From Bactericera cockerelli (lineage: Eukaryota; Arthropoda; Insecta; Hemiptera; Triozidae), in contig CM044955.1 in the NCBI GenBank assembly GCA_024516035.1, positions 44,086,592-44,150,591 on the forward strand: a stretch of 64,000 nucleotides of DNA, written 5' to 3'. Each line of letters starts with the position of its first letter. Position 1 is the first letter of the stretch. This document shows, one piece after another, positions 55,291 through 64,000 of this stretch. The position numbers and the translations under genes were made by a program. The notes under the pieces were generated by a model that saw only the letters and a program-made list of their open reading frames with translations, ran no database searches and was not told where the DNA came from.

Positions 55291-55558
55291 GATTTAAAAA
55301 TATACCTACTTTACCCAATCCTTTACTGCCATTCAACTCAAATCATTAGGGTGCAATAAAAAGCCCATGACTATTTTTTCCTCTCTTTCTCTCTCACTCC
55401 AGTTACAATGATTATGTTTAGTATTTTCGATTTTTATGTTTATCATCCTTCATAGTGCACCTCCATTTGGATTATAGTAGCCTCTATTATAATATTCACA
55501 TTAAAATGTCCATAAGAAAATTGAGTTTTTTATCTTGTAACTTGTGTTTTTTTTCAAT

Positions 55559-55773
55559 TTGGTTTTAACGTCGCTTTCAACTGCACGCTCATACCACGAT
55601 GGGGATGTTACCCTCCATTCGCAGGAAACACACATACCTGCGATCCACACTAACCTCGCCCAGCCTGGGTTGGGTCGGAATGCCAGCATCACGAAATCTT
55701 CACTTCGCTGGAAGTTGCTTAACTTCGATAATTTTACGAGAACCGGTGCATTCAACGCGCCTTCGACGTTGGC
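55559..55773 (-). mobile_element. Full-length 5S-rRNA-derived SINE
   Basis: On the minus strand it starts 'gccaacgtcgaaggcgcgtt', then 'gaatgcaccggttctcgta' and 'cgaagttaagcaacttccag', matching insect 5S rRNA from its first base through the A-box. Then comes the common tail to 'gacgttaaaaccaaattg'. The 5' end lies at 55773. It is the clearest 5S head besides 5270-5530. Confidence 0.9.
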
Positions 55774-55779
55774 TTTTTT

Positions 55780-56380
55780 TTGTAATGTTGGATTTAATAA
55801 AATCATTTCCAAATAATAGCTCCAGTAATGCTATCAATAATATTAAGTCACAAGCTTTTTTCAGATTCTAAAGATAGTGATTGAAGAAGAAGAAAAAAGA
55901 AGGATCTGGGCGTCCATATAATCTTAATAAGCGTGAGAGAGCTAACTGTGGTTTCTCATGGACACGGGGAATAATCATTTTTTTTTATTTTTTTTTTTTG
56001 TGGTGTTAAACAAACAGCCAGAACTTTTTATGCGTGTTTAATTTGAAAAATATTTGGCCAGAAAAATGTAACATTAATCTGAATATTTAAATTTGAAAAA
56101 TTGCTTCATAAATAAATTTTCTAAAAAGTCTCACAATATAAATTTTACCGTTCAAAATTCGAAGTTCAAAATTGACATGGATCCAACTTCTGCCTCACAA
56201 CAGCGAAACAAACCAGAGGATCTGTGTCCAGGTCTAGAGAATACGCATAGATATAGACAGCGACCAGCCGAACTGTTTAAAATATGAGTAGAGAGCTGTC
56301 ATGAACCTGAGACTCCTGGTTCCCTGTCCACCACTCTAACCTCCTCGCCTTATAATGGAAAATGTACTTCATTAATCCTG
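55780..56380. other. Intergenic repeats
   Basis: At 55893-55990 lies the piece 'gatctgggcgtccatataat', which recurs in reverse complement inside the dpr insertion near 1008-1028. Otherwise AT-rich. Confidence 0.5.
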
Positions 56381-56384
56381 AGGC

Positions 56385-56455
56385 GGTGGTGCAGTAGTAA
56401 GTCACTCTGGATAGGTATTAGGACGCGGATTCGAATCCCAGATAAACCATTGTTT
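56385..56455 (+). mobile_element. tRNA-like SINE head
   Basis: 'ctgaggcggtggtgcagtag' and 'cggattcgaatcccagataa' (a good B box). No further body could be assigned. Confidence 0.5.
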
Positions 56456-56768
56456 ATTTCTTGTGATTTATTTTTAAAGATGAGTGTTTCACAGACTTTT
56501 TTCATTTAGTAACCTTGAAACAGCAGCTACCATTGTGGTCTGTGTTGTAGCTTGCCCATCTCGTAGTAGGTATGACTCAACTCTGATGGGCAAGAAGTGA
56601 CTCATATATGTACTTACCATTTAGGTGCTGGGCCAATACGAGCGCTCCGGAAGGTATCCCTTACAACAACTGTAACAAGTTTTGAATACAAGTTTCTGTC
56701 GCCTCTGTGGATCTTTCTCATGGCAAGCGAGTATCGTGAGTCAATCGTGCGCACTTATTTTTCATATT

Positions 56769-56955
56769 CTGTCCCGGTAGCTCAGTGGTAAAGGCGGCAC
56801 TCTGTGAAACCAGAAGTCGTGGGTTCTAAACCCAGCCGGGACATGACAAGTTATCCTTCCATTGGGGATTCTTACCACAGAATAATACGTCTTGGGCTTA
56901 CTGCTGCAATAATGGGACTTAAAAGTCCTTATCGGGAAGTAGAAATAAGGCGATA
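56769..56955 (+). mobile_element. tRNA-SINE ('cccggtagctcagtggtaaa' family), best copy
   Basis: The head has a perfect 7-bp acceptor-type pairing (gtcccgg with ccgggac), an A box 'tagctcagtggtaaagg' and a T arm 'tgggttctaaaccca'. The body 'gacatgacaagttatccttc' and 'ggcttactgctgcaataatg' is shared with 33504-33690. A tRNA scanner may report the head, but the attached body and the repeated copies make it a SINE. Confidence 0.85.
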
Positions 56956-57344
56956 TTATTATTATTATATTTCCCAATACGTGGTGGGTCAGTACGAGCT
57001 CACCGGAATGTATCCTATACACTTTACAGACAACTGTACCCAATTTTTTGTTTGTTTGTTCAAACCCGGAAATCTTTTAATGTAAAAATTGTCATGAAAA
57101 AATAATAATAATAAATTGTCTTAAAATTATCTCCTAAGCTTATGCAACTTCCGAGGAGATATAAGTAAAAGTATGTACTATTTGTGTGTGTGTAGGTATG
57201 GCTCGCGGACCAGATTGAAATGTGAACAAGAATAATACGTTACCTGATAAAATTTATTGCGAATTTCGCTCCCTCCTAGATATCTCCAGATACAAAAAAT
57301 AACTGATTTCAGAGCTAATTTTATTAAACAAATTAGATCAAGTT

Positions 57345-57445
57345 TTAATTACGTAGAATATATTCATACATATTAGAAATTGACATTAATGAAACAAAAC
57401 TTGATCAAGGGCGGTGCTAATGCCAACGGCATTCTCTTCCAATCA
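57345..57445 (-). mobile_element. LINE/SINE 3' end
   Basis: On the plus strand 'caaaacttgatcaagggcgg', 'tgctaatgccaacggcattc' and 'tcttccaatc'. This is the reverse complement of 29935-30075. Confidence 0.65.
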
Positions 57446-57449
57446 AAAG

Positions 57450-57955
57450 TTGGTCTTGTTGTTAAGCAGATTGTCAAGATGTGAAACCGGAAGATGATCC
57501 TTGATTTCACCTTGAAGACAACCAAGTAAAAATGAGCAGAACGAGGACAAAAAAAAGATGAGAAAAAATGAGGAACACAGAGATTTTTTAATTTAATTTT
57601 TATATTGTAGATATATCAAAGATCATACATACAGACACATACCTATGTGCAACTTCTTTTGAAATTAAACCATAATTATATTGTGTATTTATCAATCAAA
57701 AAGTCACCATACTTGATAAGAATCATTATAATTACCTTAGTTATGAAGAATGTGAATCAAAATGTAAGTATCTTTTCTTTCTAATAAAAAAAATGTATTT
57801 TTCATTGTTAAAAGGAAAAGAATATTAATAAGACTAGGTATGTTTTTTTTATGAATTCATTTTTGATTGAATGATGGAACTTTCTTAGTAGATAATAAAA
57901 TTCAATCATTGAATTTCTTGCATTGAAAAGGAATTATAGTTTTTTTTTTTAAGTT
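57450..57955. other. Intergenic, no gene seen
   Basis: AT-rich sequence. Confidence 0.4.
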
Positions 57956-57959
57956 TTAT

Positions 57960-58025
57960 AGGCTGAGACTTTAAACAGTCTGTCTCCAAGCCTTCTGGAT
58001 CACGAGTTCAATTCTCGCCCGTAGC
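57960..58025 (+). mobile_element. tRNA-like SINE head
   Basis: 'taggctgagactttaaacag' and 'acgagttcaattctcgcccg' (B box). Confidence 0.45.
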
Positions 58026-58139
58026 AAAAATTTCCTAAAAGTTCCTTTTTTCTCTGTACATTTACCTATTATATTTCTTTTCTATTTCACATTGCAGAAC
58101 ACAAACACGTCGAAATTTAAATGTATCCTAAACGCCAAA

Positions 58140-59285
58140 ATCAGAAAGGCGAAAATCCAGACAGCTGAAATTCCAAATTCAAATGTATCCAGAACGCTGA
58201 AATTCAAAAGTAACTCCAAATTCAAATGTATCCAGAACGGCGAAATTCCAAAGTAACTCCAAATTCAAATGTATCCAGAACGCTAAAATTCCAAAGTAAC
58301 TCCAAATTGAAATGTATCCAGAACGCTGAAATTCAAAAGTAACTCCAAATTCAAATGTATCCAGAACGCTGAAATTCAAAAGTAGCTCCAAATTCAAATG
58401 TATCCAGAACGGCGAAATTCCAAAGTAACTCCAAATTCAAATGTATCCAGAACGCTAAAATTCCAAAGTAACTCCAAATTGAAATGTATCCAGAACGCTG
58501 AAATTCAAAAGTAACTCCAAATTCAAATGTATCCAGAACGCTGAAATTCAAAAGTAGCTCCAAATTCAAATGTATCCAGAACGGCGAAATTCCAAAGTAA
58601 CTCCAAATTCAAATGTAACTCCAAATTCAAATGTATCCAGAACGCTGAAATTTCAAAGTAACTCCAAATTCAAATGTATCCAGAACGGCAAAATTCAAAA
58701 GTAACTCCAAATTCAAATGTATCCAGAACGCTGAAATTCAAAAATAAATCCAAATTCAAATGTATCCACAACGGCGAAATTCAAAAGTAACTCCAAATTC
58801 AAATGTATCCAGAACGCTGAAATTCAAAAGTAACTCCAAATTCAAATGTATCCAAAAAACGCTGAAATTCCAAAGTAACTCCAAATTCAAATGTATCCAG
58901 AACGCTGAAATTCAAAAGTAACTCCAAATTCAAATGTATCCAGAACGGCGAAATTCCAAAGTAACTCCAAATTCAAATGTATCCAGAACGGCGAAATTCC
59001 AAAGTAACTCCAAATTCAAATGTATCCAGAACGCTGAAATTCCAAAGTAACTCCAAATTCAAATGTATCCAGAACGGCGTAATTCAAATTTAATGTACCC
59101 TGAAATGCGAAATTCCAAAGTAACTCCAAATTCATATGTACCCAGACAGCCGAAATTCCAAAGTAACTCCAAATTCAATAAATGTATCCTGAAAAGCGAA
59201 ATTCAATCGTAACTGCAAATTCATATGTATCCTAGCTGACAGCCGAAATTCAAAAGAAACGCCGAAATTCAAGTGCCTACAAAAT
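58140..59285. repeat. 43-bp satellite, about 25 copies, with 172-bp higher-order repeat
   Basis: The unit reads 'aattcaaaagtaactccaaa', 'ttcaaatgtatccagaac' and 'gctga' or 'ggcga'. Stretches 58179-58397 and 58351-58569 are nearly identical at an offset of 172 bp (four units), a higher-order repeat. The units decay toward both ends. Long minus-strand frames across it are artefacts of a multi-unit period without stops. Confidence 0.96.
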
Positions 59286-59289
59286 CAAA

Positions 59290-59720
59290 TGTATCACACA
59301 AAATTCAGGTTAGTCCTTTTTTTGATCTTCAACATAAAGTATGGTGACTCTTGATATTTTCATTTGCTGAATCAAAGTTTTAGAATTGCATTACACATAC
59401 ACACACATATTTGATATCTTAAACGTGACGGAAATGGGTGAAATAATAAAAAGTAATATATACGAGTATATATCTAGGTAATATCTATCTTTCTTAGTTT
59501 TCTTTATTTATTCCGAATGCCAACATTTTTTTCAACTCTTCGTCTCCTAGACGTAGATTCTATTCATGACAAAGTAATCCCACTCTATTTGTGGTTAACA
59601 ATTTTTCATACCCTTCCTGTTTGGCTGAATATTTACAGTAGGTATCTACCTAGGTCGGCATTGTTCAAGCTCATCTTGTGGTGGGTATAGCACATTTTTT
59701 ACGGCTTGATAGACTTCCCA
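59290..59720. other. Intergenic, no gene seen
   Basis: AT-rich sequence. Confidence 0.4.
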
Positions 59721-59724
59721 ACGA

Positions 59725-59960
59725 TTCTATTTGGTTTTAACGTGTCTAACATGCCGGAGGTTTTACCCTTCATTCACTGGGAATCGTACCAGCTACCCAC
59801 ATTAACCTCACCCAGCCTGAGTTGGACCGGAAATATCAGCCTCATGCGTTGGGACTGAGCAGCATTTTTTGTTAGAAAATTCTGCTACACACGGGATCGA
59901 ACTCGAGACCAATGTACCACGGGCAGTGGCCAGAACCAATACACCATAGAGGCTGGTATT
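59725..59960 (-). mobile_element. tRNA-headed SINE with 5S-SINE tail module
   Basis: On the minus strand 'gcctctatggtgtattggtt' is the A-box region and 'gagttcgatcccgtgtgtag' the B box. The tail follows: 'caactcaggctgggtgaggt', 'gaatgaagggtaaaacct' and 'ttaaaaccaaataga'. A close relative of the element at 1060-1302. Confidence 0.8.
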
Positions 59961-60004
59961 TGCCAATATTTTGGGTGGAAGCGATTGCCTTAGGCAATAC
60001 AATA

Positions 60005-60085
60005 ATTACCCCTTTGGGACTAATCAGTCCCATTATTCCAGCAGTAAGCCAAAGACGTATTATTATGTGGTCAAAATCTAATAAT
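60005..60085 (-). mobile_element. Tail of the 'cccggtagctcagtggtaaa' SINE family
   Basis: 'cagtcccattattccagcag' and 'taagccaaagacgtattatt' with 'atgtggtcaaaat' match the body of 12230-12410. Confidence 0.65.
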
Positions 60086-60184
60086 AAATGCCTGCAATAA
60101 TTACTGAATGCCTCAGAAGAGATCGAATGTCGAGGTATAATTTACGGGGGGTCAACTCTCATAAACTATTTGATATCTTCAATT

Positions 60185-60265
60185 CTTCAACCGTTTAGCC
60201 AAAAAACCGACCAAAAATGTATATAATGGTGGTTTTTCGTGGATTTTGGCTAAACGGTTGAATAC
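60185..60265. repeat. Hairpin, ~20-bp arms
   Basis: 'ttcaaccgtttagccaaaa' and 'ttttggctaaacggttgaat' with a ~40-nt spacer. It precedes irregular repeats of 'catgtatggacgc' up to about 60615. Confidence 0.75.
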
Positions 60266-60289
60266 AGATAGCAAAAATTCGCTTGTCAT

Positions 60290-60620
60290 ATATTATAAAC
60301 TTACACACATATGTATGGACGCCTTCCGTAAAACCCGAATACTCGTTTTTTTTTCTGCAAATAAAATCGGTTTTGCTTGTTACAGAACCTACACACATGT
60401 ATAGCACATGTATGGACGCCTTTTGAACTCAGGAGTACAGAAAAAAAAAAAAAAATCTGATAGGAGTTAGGTATACTGATTTTCCGTAAGACCTGGAATA
60501 ATCATTTTTTTCCGCGAAATCTGAAGTACTTACAGAAATCTGAAGTACTTACAGAAATCTGCTAAAAATAAAATCTATTTCGCTTGTTATAGAACTTGCA
60601 CATGTATGGACGCATTTTGA
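60290..60620. repeat. Irregular tandem repeats ('atgtatggacgcctt')
   Basis: Three or more copies of 'acatgtatggacgc.tt' with 'gaactcag.a.tacag' and two direct copies of 'tctgaagtacttacagaaat'. Confidence 0.7.
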
Positions 60621-60769
60621 ACTCAGAAATACAGAAAATCGACATGCCAAAAAATACGTGAATACTTCCGATTTCTAATAGAAATTTCTCGGAAGTAACT
60701 CTCGTAGGAGTTACCCCTTTTCCGTACAACCCGAATAATCGCTTTCTTCGGTAGGTACCTACTTTCGAG

Positions 60770-61295
60770 GGTCCGATTAGACCAAGTTTTTTTTATCGTA
60801 GATGATGGTTGTGACTTATCAAATCCCTCAATGATATTGAGGTGCTGATGACGATTTTTTTATTTTTTAGCTTTAAACACAATTGTGTTACCAGTGGCTT
60901 TTGGTCCCGTTTCCATTCCTAATAAGATAAGAAAAGTTGTGTGATGTTTACACCAGATTTTTTCCATTAGAGATTCTCTCTCGGAAGGCACACAATTACT
61001 TACCTTATGGAAAAGCTAATACCAACATTAGCGCCAAGTGGCAGGGCCAGCTTGACGAGGCTCTAGTACGGTAATTGCATTCAATGTACGGTATTTTTGA
61101 TGATTGGTATGGTAATGGTAGTAGTTGTGTTTACTTTTTTAAAAAATTGAATTATCATTGAACAATTTTCTTTTTACTCAGCATATTAGTATGTCTGTCA
61201 TATTATTCATCAAAATATAAAATAATTTTTCACCGTCGGAAAGTTACCTATTATATTGGACTATCAATTAAGTGAACTTTATCTAATTATATAAG
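60770..61295. other. Region upstream of the p47 gene
   Basis: AT-rich. A presumed promoter and 5' UTR of the p47 gene lie here. I see no distinct motif. Confidence 0.4.
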
Positions 61296-61397
61296 ATGAG
61301 TAACCAACAAAACTTGCTGTCACAGTTCATTGAAATTACAGGTGTAGATGAATCAAGAGCCAAGTTTTACTTGGAGTCCTCTGGCTGGGATTTAAAT
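61296..61397 (+). CDS. NSFL1C (p47) homologue, exon 1
   Basis: 34 codons from the ATG at 61296 to AAT|gtaagt in phase 0: MSNQQNLLSQFIEITGVDES, RAKFYLESSGWDLN. This is the UBA domain start of p47 (human ...[23 protein letters not shown]). p47 is an adaptor of the p97/VCP ATPase. It binds monoubiquitin through the UBA domain and acts in Golgi and ER membrane fusion after mitosis and in phosphatase regulation. Confidence 0.93.
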
Positions 61398-62400
61398 GTA
61401 AGTCTCACCATACTAGGTACTATCATTAGCAGAAGTAAACCTACTAAGCATCAGAATCCATTGTATCAAATGCCTTTCAAGCTCCATAGATATTTAAGCA
61501 TGGTACATCTCTTCACAGTCTCAATTCAGTGTGTGCATACATGTAATAAAATTATACTTGTGGAGAATCTGTGCATTCTACAGCTACTTTTGGCTTCACC
61601 TCTCTCCCACCAATCACTTTCCTCACTCTCCCACTCCTTTTTCTTTCCTGTGATGCTGCTGATCCAAGTTCTCTCCCTCTGAAATACCCAAATTTCCCAA
61701 CAGTTTTCTATCTGCTATCACTCTATACCAGGGCTCACCAGATAATATGTATATAACAAGGTCAGGATGAACACAAATAAAAATGGTCACTATCTGGCAT
61801 ATGGACCCAAAAATCTAGTTAAGAAGAGCCTCATTTATATTGAACCATCTATTTGTGAAAATCACCTATTAGCAGGTAGAGAGCCATTCATGATAAAAGA
61901 TTGCAGCAAGTCAAAAATACCTGTAGCCTATTCCCACTGTATGGAATTGTTAAAAAATAGTCTACGGGAGCTTTTTTTTATACATGGCAAAAATAGTGAA
62001 CATATAGAATTATGTACACTTGGAACTGTAACCTACCATTTTTTTGTCAATGGTTAACTTCCAATAGTATTTGTATTGTCATTAATCATGTCTTTGTTAA
62101 CACACCAAATTAATGATAAGGTGATTAGTGATTATCACCCTGATTAATGTGATTGATAAATGCATCCTAAATGATTTTTAGCCAGCGCAAGTTGAGACTG
62201 CAGTCTGCTGTTCTCAGCAGAACTGCAAGCTAGCCTAGGAAATGAATGATGACTTGAATACCTCCATGCCCTTTTTTTTACTTGAATTGCTTTTCACTCA
62301 AAGTGTGATGACAATGTTTTGGTTGTCCATGTGATGGCTTGGTGAAGCAAGTGCACCACTAGCAAGTTTATAAAACTTGACATCTTTTGTGTGTTCTCAG
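61398..62400. other. p47 intron 1
   Basis: About 1 kb. It contains a pyrimidine-rich stretch at 61590-61680 and an unbroken short frame at 61767-62057 without recognisable similarity. The acceptor is 'tgtgtgttctcag'. Confidence 0.7.
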
Positions 62401-62692
62401 TTAGCAACTGCCAGTTTCTTTGAAGGTGATGCCGATGAGGCCTCAGGACCTATTGAGTCACCTCCACATAGTGATAATGATGAACAGGATGCACCACCTC
62501 CATCCATTCATTTCCATGCTCCTGGTTCTTCTAAGCTCAAGTCCAAGCCCAAAGCCAAGCCAACATCCAAGCCCAAGTTTGGTACAATTGCTGGTTTGAA
62601 ACAAGAGGAGGAGGAGGACAGTGATGAAGAAGAAGGACAAGCATTTTATGCTGGGGGATCCGAACACAGTGGACAACAAGTCATAGGACCTG
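62401..62692 (+). CDS. NSFL1C (p47) homologue, exon 2
   Basis: LATASFFEGDADEASGPIES completes the UBA domain. A linker rich in Pro, Ser and Lys follows (SKLKSKPKAKPTSKPKFGTI). Then come AGLKQEEEEDSDEEEGQAFY and AGGSEHSGQQVIGP. The acidic run and 'GQ.FYAGGSE.SGQQ..GP' are diagnostic of p47/Shp1. It ends with G of a split codon. Confidence 0.96.
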
Positions 62693-62799
62693 GTAAGAAG
62701 ATGTACTTGGTTGTTGTTATTGTTGTACTGCTGGGGGGGAAGGGGTCTTCACCAAACTTAAGTAGAAAAGTTGGCTTGTTCCAAACCACATATCTCCGT

Positions 62800-63055
62800 G
62801 TGATCAACCATCATGAGAACTTGAACTTTTTCTTTTTAAGCCATTGGGAAACTACAAGCTGGCCTGGCTTGTTAGGGTTGGCTAGTCCATTCTCTGTTTA
62901 TAGTTTTCTAACACTTCCTGTTTTGGTGTTTTTCAATGAAGTTTTTTTTTCCTTTCTTTCTTTTTTTTTAATGTTAATGTTAGTATGTAAGGTTAATGTA
63001 AATTGTGTATAACGTAACCAATATGTCACAAATAATATATTTGATTTGATTTGAA
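62800..63055 (+). mobile_element. LINE/SINE 3' end in p47 intron 2
   Basis: 'gcttgttagggttggctagt', 'ctctgtttatag' and an end in 'tttgatttgatttgaa' short repeats. The 'tgtttatag' piece resembles the 'gtttatagtcccccag' fragments at 43130, 49955 and 53340. Confidence 0.45.
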
Positions 63056-63204
63056 GTCTGTAGTGGTAATAGGTTTTTATAGGACAGTTTTTATCACCTT
63101 AGGTAGCCCCCTTAAGCTACTGTTGCAAACAGAGAATTTTATTGTCATGCATCTAACAAAGCAGCTCACCAGACAGTAATAAATATAAATGCATGTAATG
63201 CCCT

Positions 63205-63300
63205 GTGCATTACACAAAAACTGGAAATCGAACCCTCATCATAATGCTTGAAATGCCTAGTGTGCTAACTCACTCTGTTACAGTGACTACTAATTTGGCA
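63205..63300 (-). mobile_element. tRNA-like SINE remnant in p47 intron 2
   Basis: 'ggaaatcgaaccctcatcat' (B box on the minus strand) and 'cctagtgtgctaactcactc' (A-box region), like 51030-51165. Confidence 0.55.
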
Positions 63301-63425
63301 TTACTGTTTTTCTATCGTGTTACCATTGAGTCACTAGTGGCAGAATTTGACTTCCTCTCAGGGGATAAAGAAAGTCATGTGGTATCACACCAGATTTTTA
63401 ATACTATCCCTCCTATTATTTTTAG

Positions 63426-63647
63426 CTAAGAAAAAGGATTATGTTGCTGAAATGTTCAAGTCAGTGCAAGAACAAGCTCCAGAAATTTTGGTTGATCCTC
63501 AAACATCATCAAATAGCAGTAGACAGTTTGGAGGCACAGGATATCGTTTAGGCCAAACTGAAAATGATACTGAAGTTATTATTGCACCTGGCTCTGCAGG
63601 GAATAAGTCTCAACATATAGAAATCACATTGAAGTTGTGGAAAGAAG
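63426..63647 (+). CDS. NSFL1C (p47) homologue, exon 3 (gene continues to the right)
   Basis: The split codon gives Ala, then KKKDYVAEMFKSVQEQAPEI, LVDPQTSSNSSRQFGGTGYR, LGQTENDTEVIIAPGSAGNK and SQHIEITLKLWKEG. 'F.G.GYRLG' and 'I...LKLWK.GF' mark the start of the SEP domain. The rest of SEP and the C-terminal UBX domain that contacts p97 lie beyond the window. It ends at GAAG|gtaagt in phase 1. Confidence 0.96.
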
Positions 63648-63851
63648 GTAAGTTGTACATTGGTATCTATTTATAAAATATAGCCAGATTTTGTATGTCC
63701 GTTAGATTTGTTAAGACTCTTACCTTGGAGAAATAGAAAGAAAGAAAAAAATATATAGGTAAGAGATGACATAAAAGTGAAAGAAAAAGTGCTATACAAT
63801 AGTTCCAGTAAAACTTTCAAGTAAAAAAAAACTTAAAATTGAACCAATGGT

Positions 63852-63882
63852 TCTTGAGCTACATATATTATATGTAGCTCAA
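63852..63882. repeat. 31-nt perfect palindrome
   Basis: 'cttgagctacatata', a central t and 'tatatgtagctcaag'. It lies in a p47 intron. Confidence 0.9.
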
Positions 63883-64000
63883 GCATATAATCAACCTGAA
63901 AATTTCAAACAAATGTTTGATCTGAGTGCACAGCAGTGATCTGAGTCACCCGGTTTTTCACAGTTTTTTTTATGACTATAAACAAACTAAAAATTTCAAG

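Noticed and set aside
58179..58569. Hydrophobic minus-strand frames with identical repeats
   Set aside because: They arise from the 43-bp satellite, read through a period without stops.

Overview
The window is a piece of an AT-rich animal nuclear genome, most probably an insect. The genes have short exons and introns of up to 13 kb with canonical GT-AG borders. One of them belongs to the dpr cell-surface family, which is known from arthropods. The proteasome activator gene encodes a protein about as long as its fly counterpart. The many tRNA-headed and 5S-headed SINEs, Helitrons, MITEs and satellites are compatible with a hemipteroid insect, but I cannot fix the order or species.

Layout. (1) 1-22.7 kb: the 3' part of a plus-strand dpr-like immunoglobulin gene, with exons at 783-945, 9419-9558 and 22533-22657 and a candidate 27-nt microexon at 15206-15232. 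Its introns hold a satellite, a long perfect hairpin, a 5S-rRNA-derived SINE with intact target-site duplications, several tRNA-derived SINEs, a complete non-autonomous Helitron with its paralogous empty site, a TIR MITE, a SINE nested in a SINE, and a LINE remnant. (2) 22.7-34.7 kb: no recognisable gene; it contains a TIR element with a GC-rich core, an 18-bp satellite and SINE/LINE tails. (3) 34.7-35.8 kb: an unrecognised Asn/Asp-rich protein gene built on a 19-residue repeat, possibly with one 88-bp intron. (4) 36-41.4 kb: repeats only, including a 2-kb foldback. (5) 41.4-43.4 kb: C15orf40/UPF0235 homologue on the minus strand, three exons, complete. (6) 48.1-54.7 kb: PSME3 (REG/PA28 gamma) homologue on the plus strand, five exons, complete at 244 residues. 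Its introns are full of MITEs, a second Helitron and a LINE end. (7) 55-61 kb: 5S-SINEs, tRNA-SINEs and a 43-bp satellite. (8) 61.3 kb to the right edge: the first three exons of an NSFL1C (p47) homologue, cut off by the window.

The genes do not form a pathway. PSME3 is a 20S proteasome activator and p47 an adaptor of the p97/VCP ATPase, so both touch protein turnover, but their proximity is probably chance. I saw no unknown multi-gene system. The most interesting structures are transposons and repeats that touch gene parts. At the dpr exon 783-945, an 81-nt duplication of the exon end flanks an insertion, leaving two splice donors. At the next exon, a 62-63 bp minisatellite has copied the exon end and its donor about six times. 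SINEs with 5S-rRNA heads and with tRNA heads share one tail module. The Helitron borders are proved by an intact duplicate of the target.
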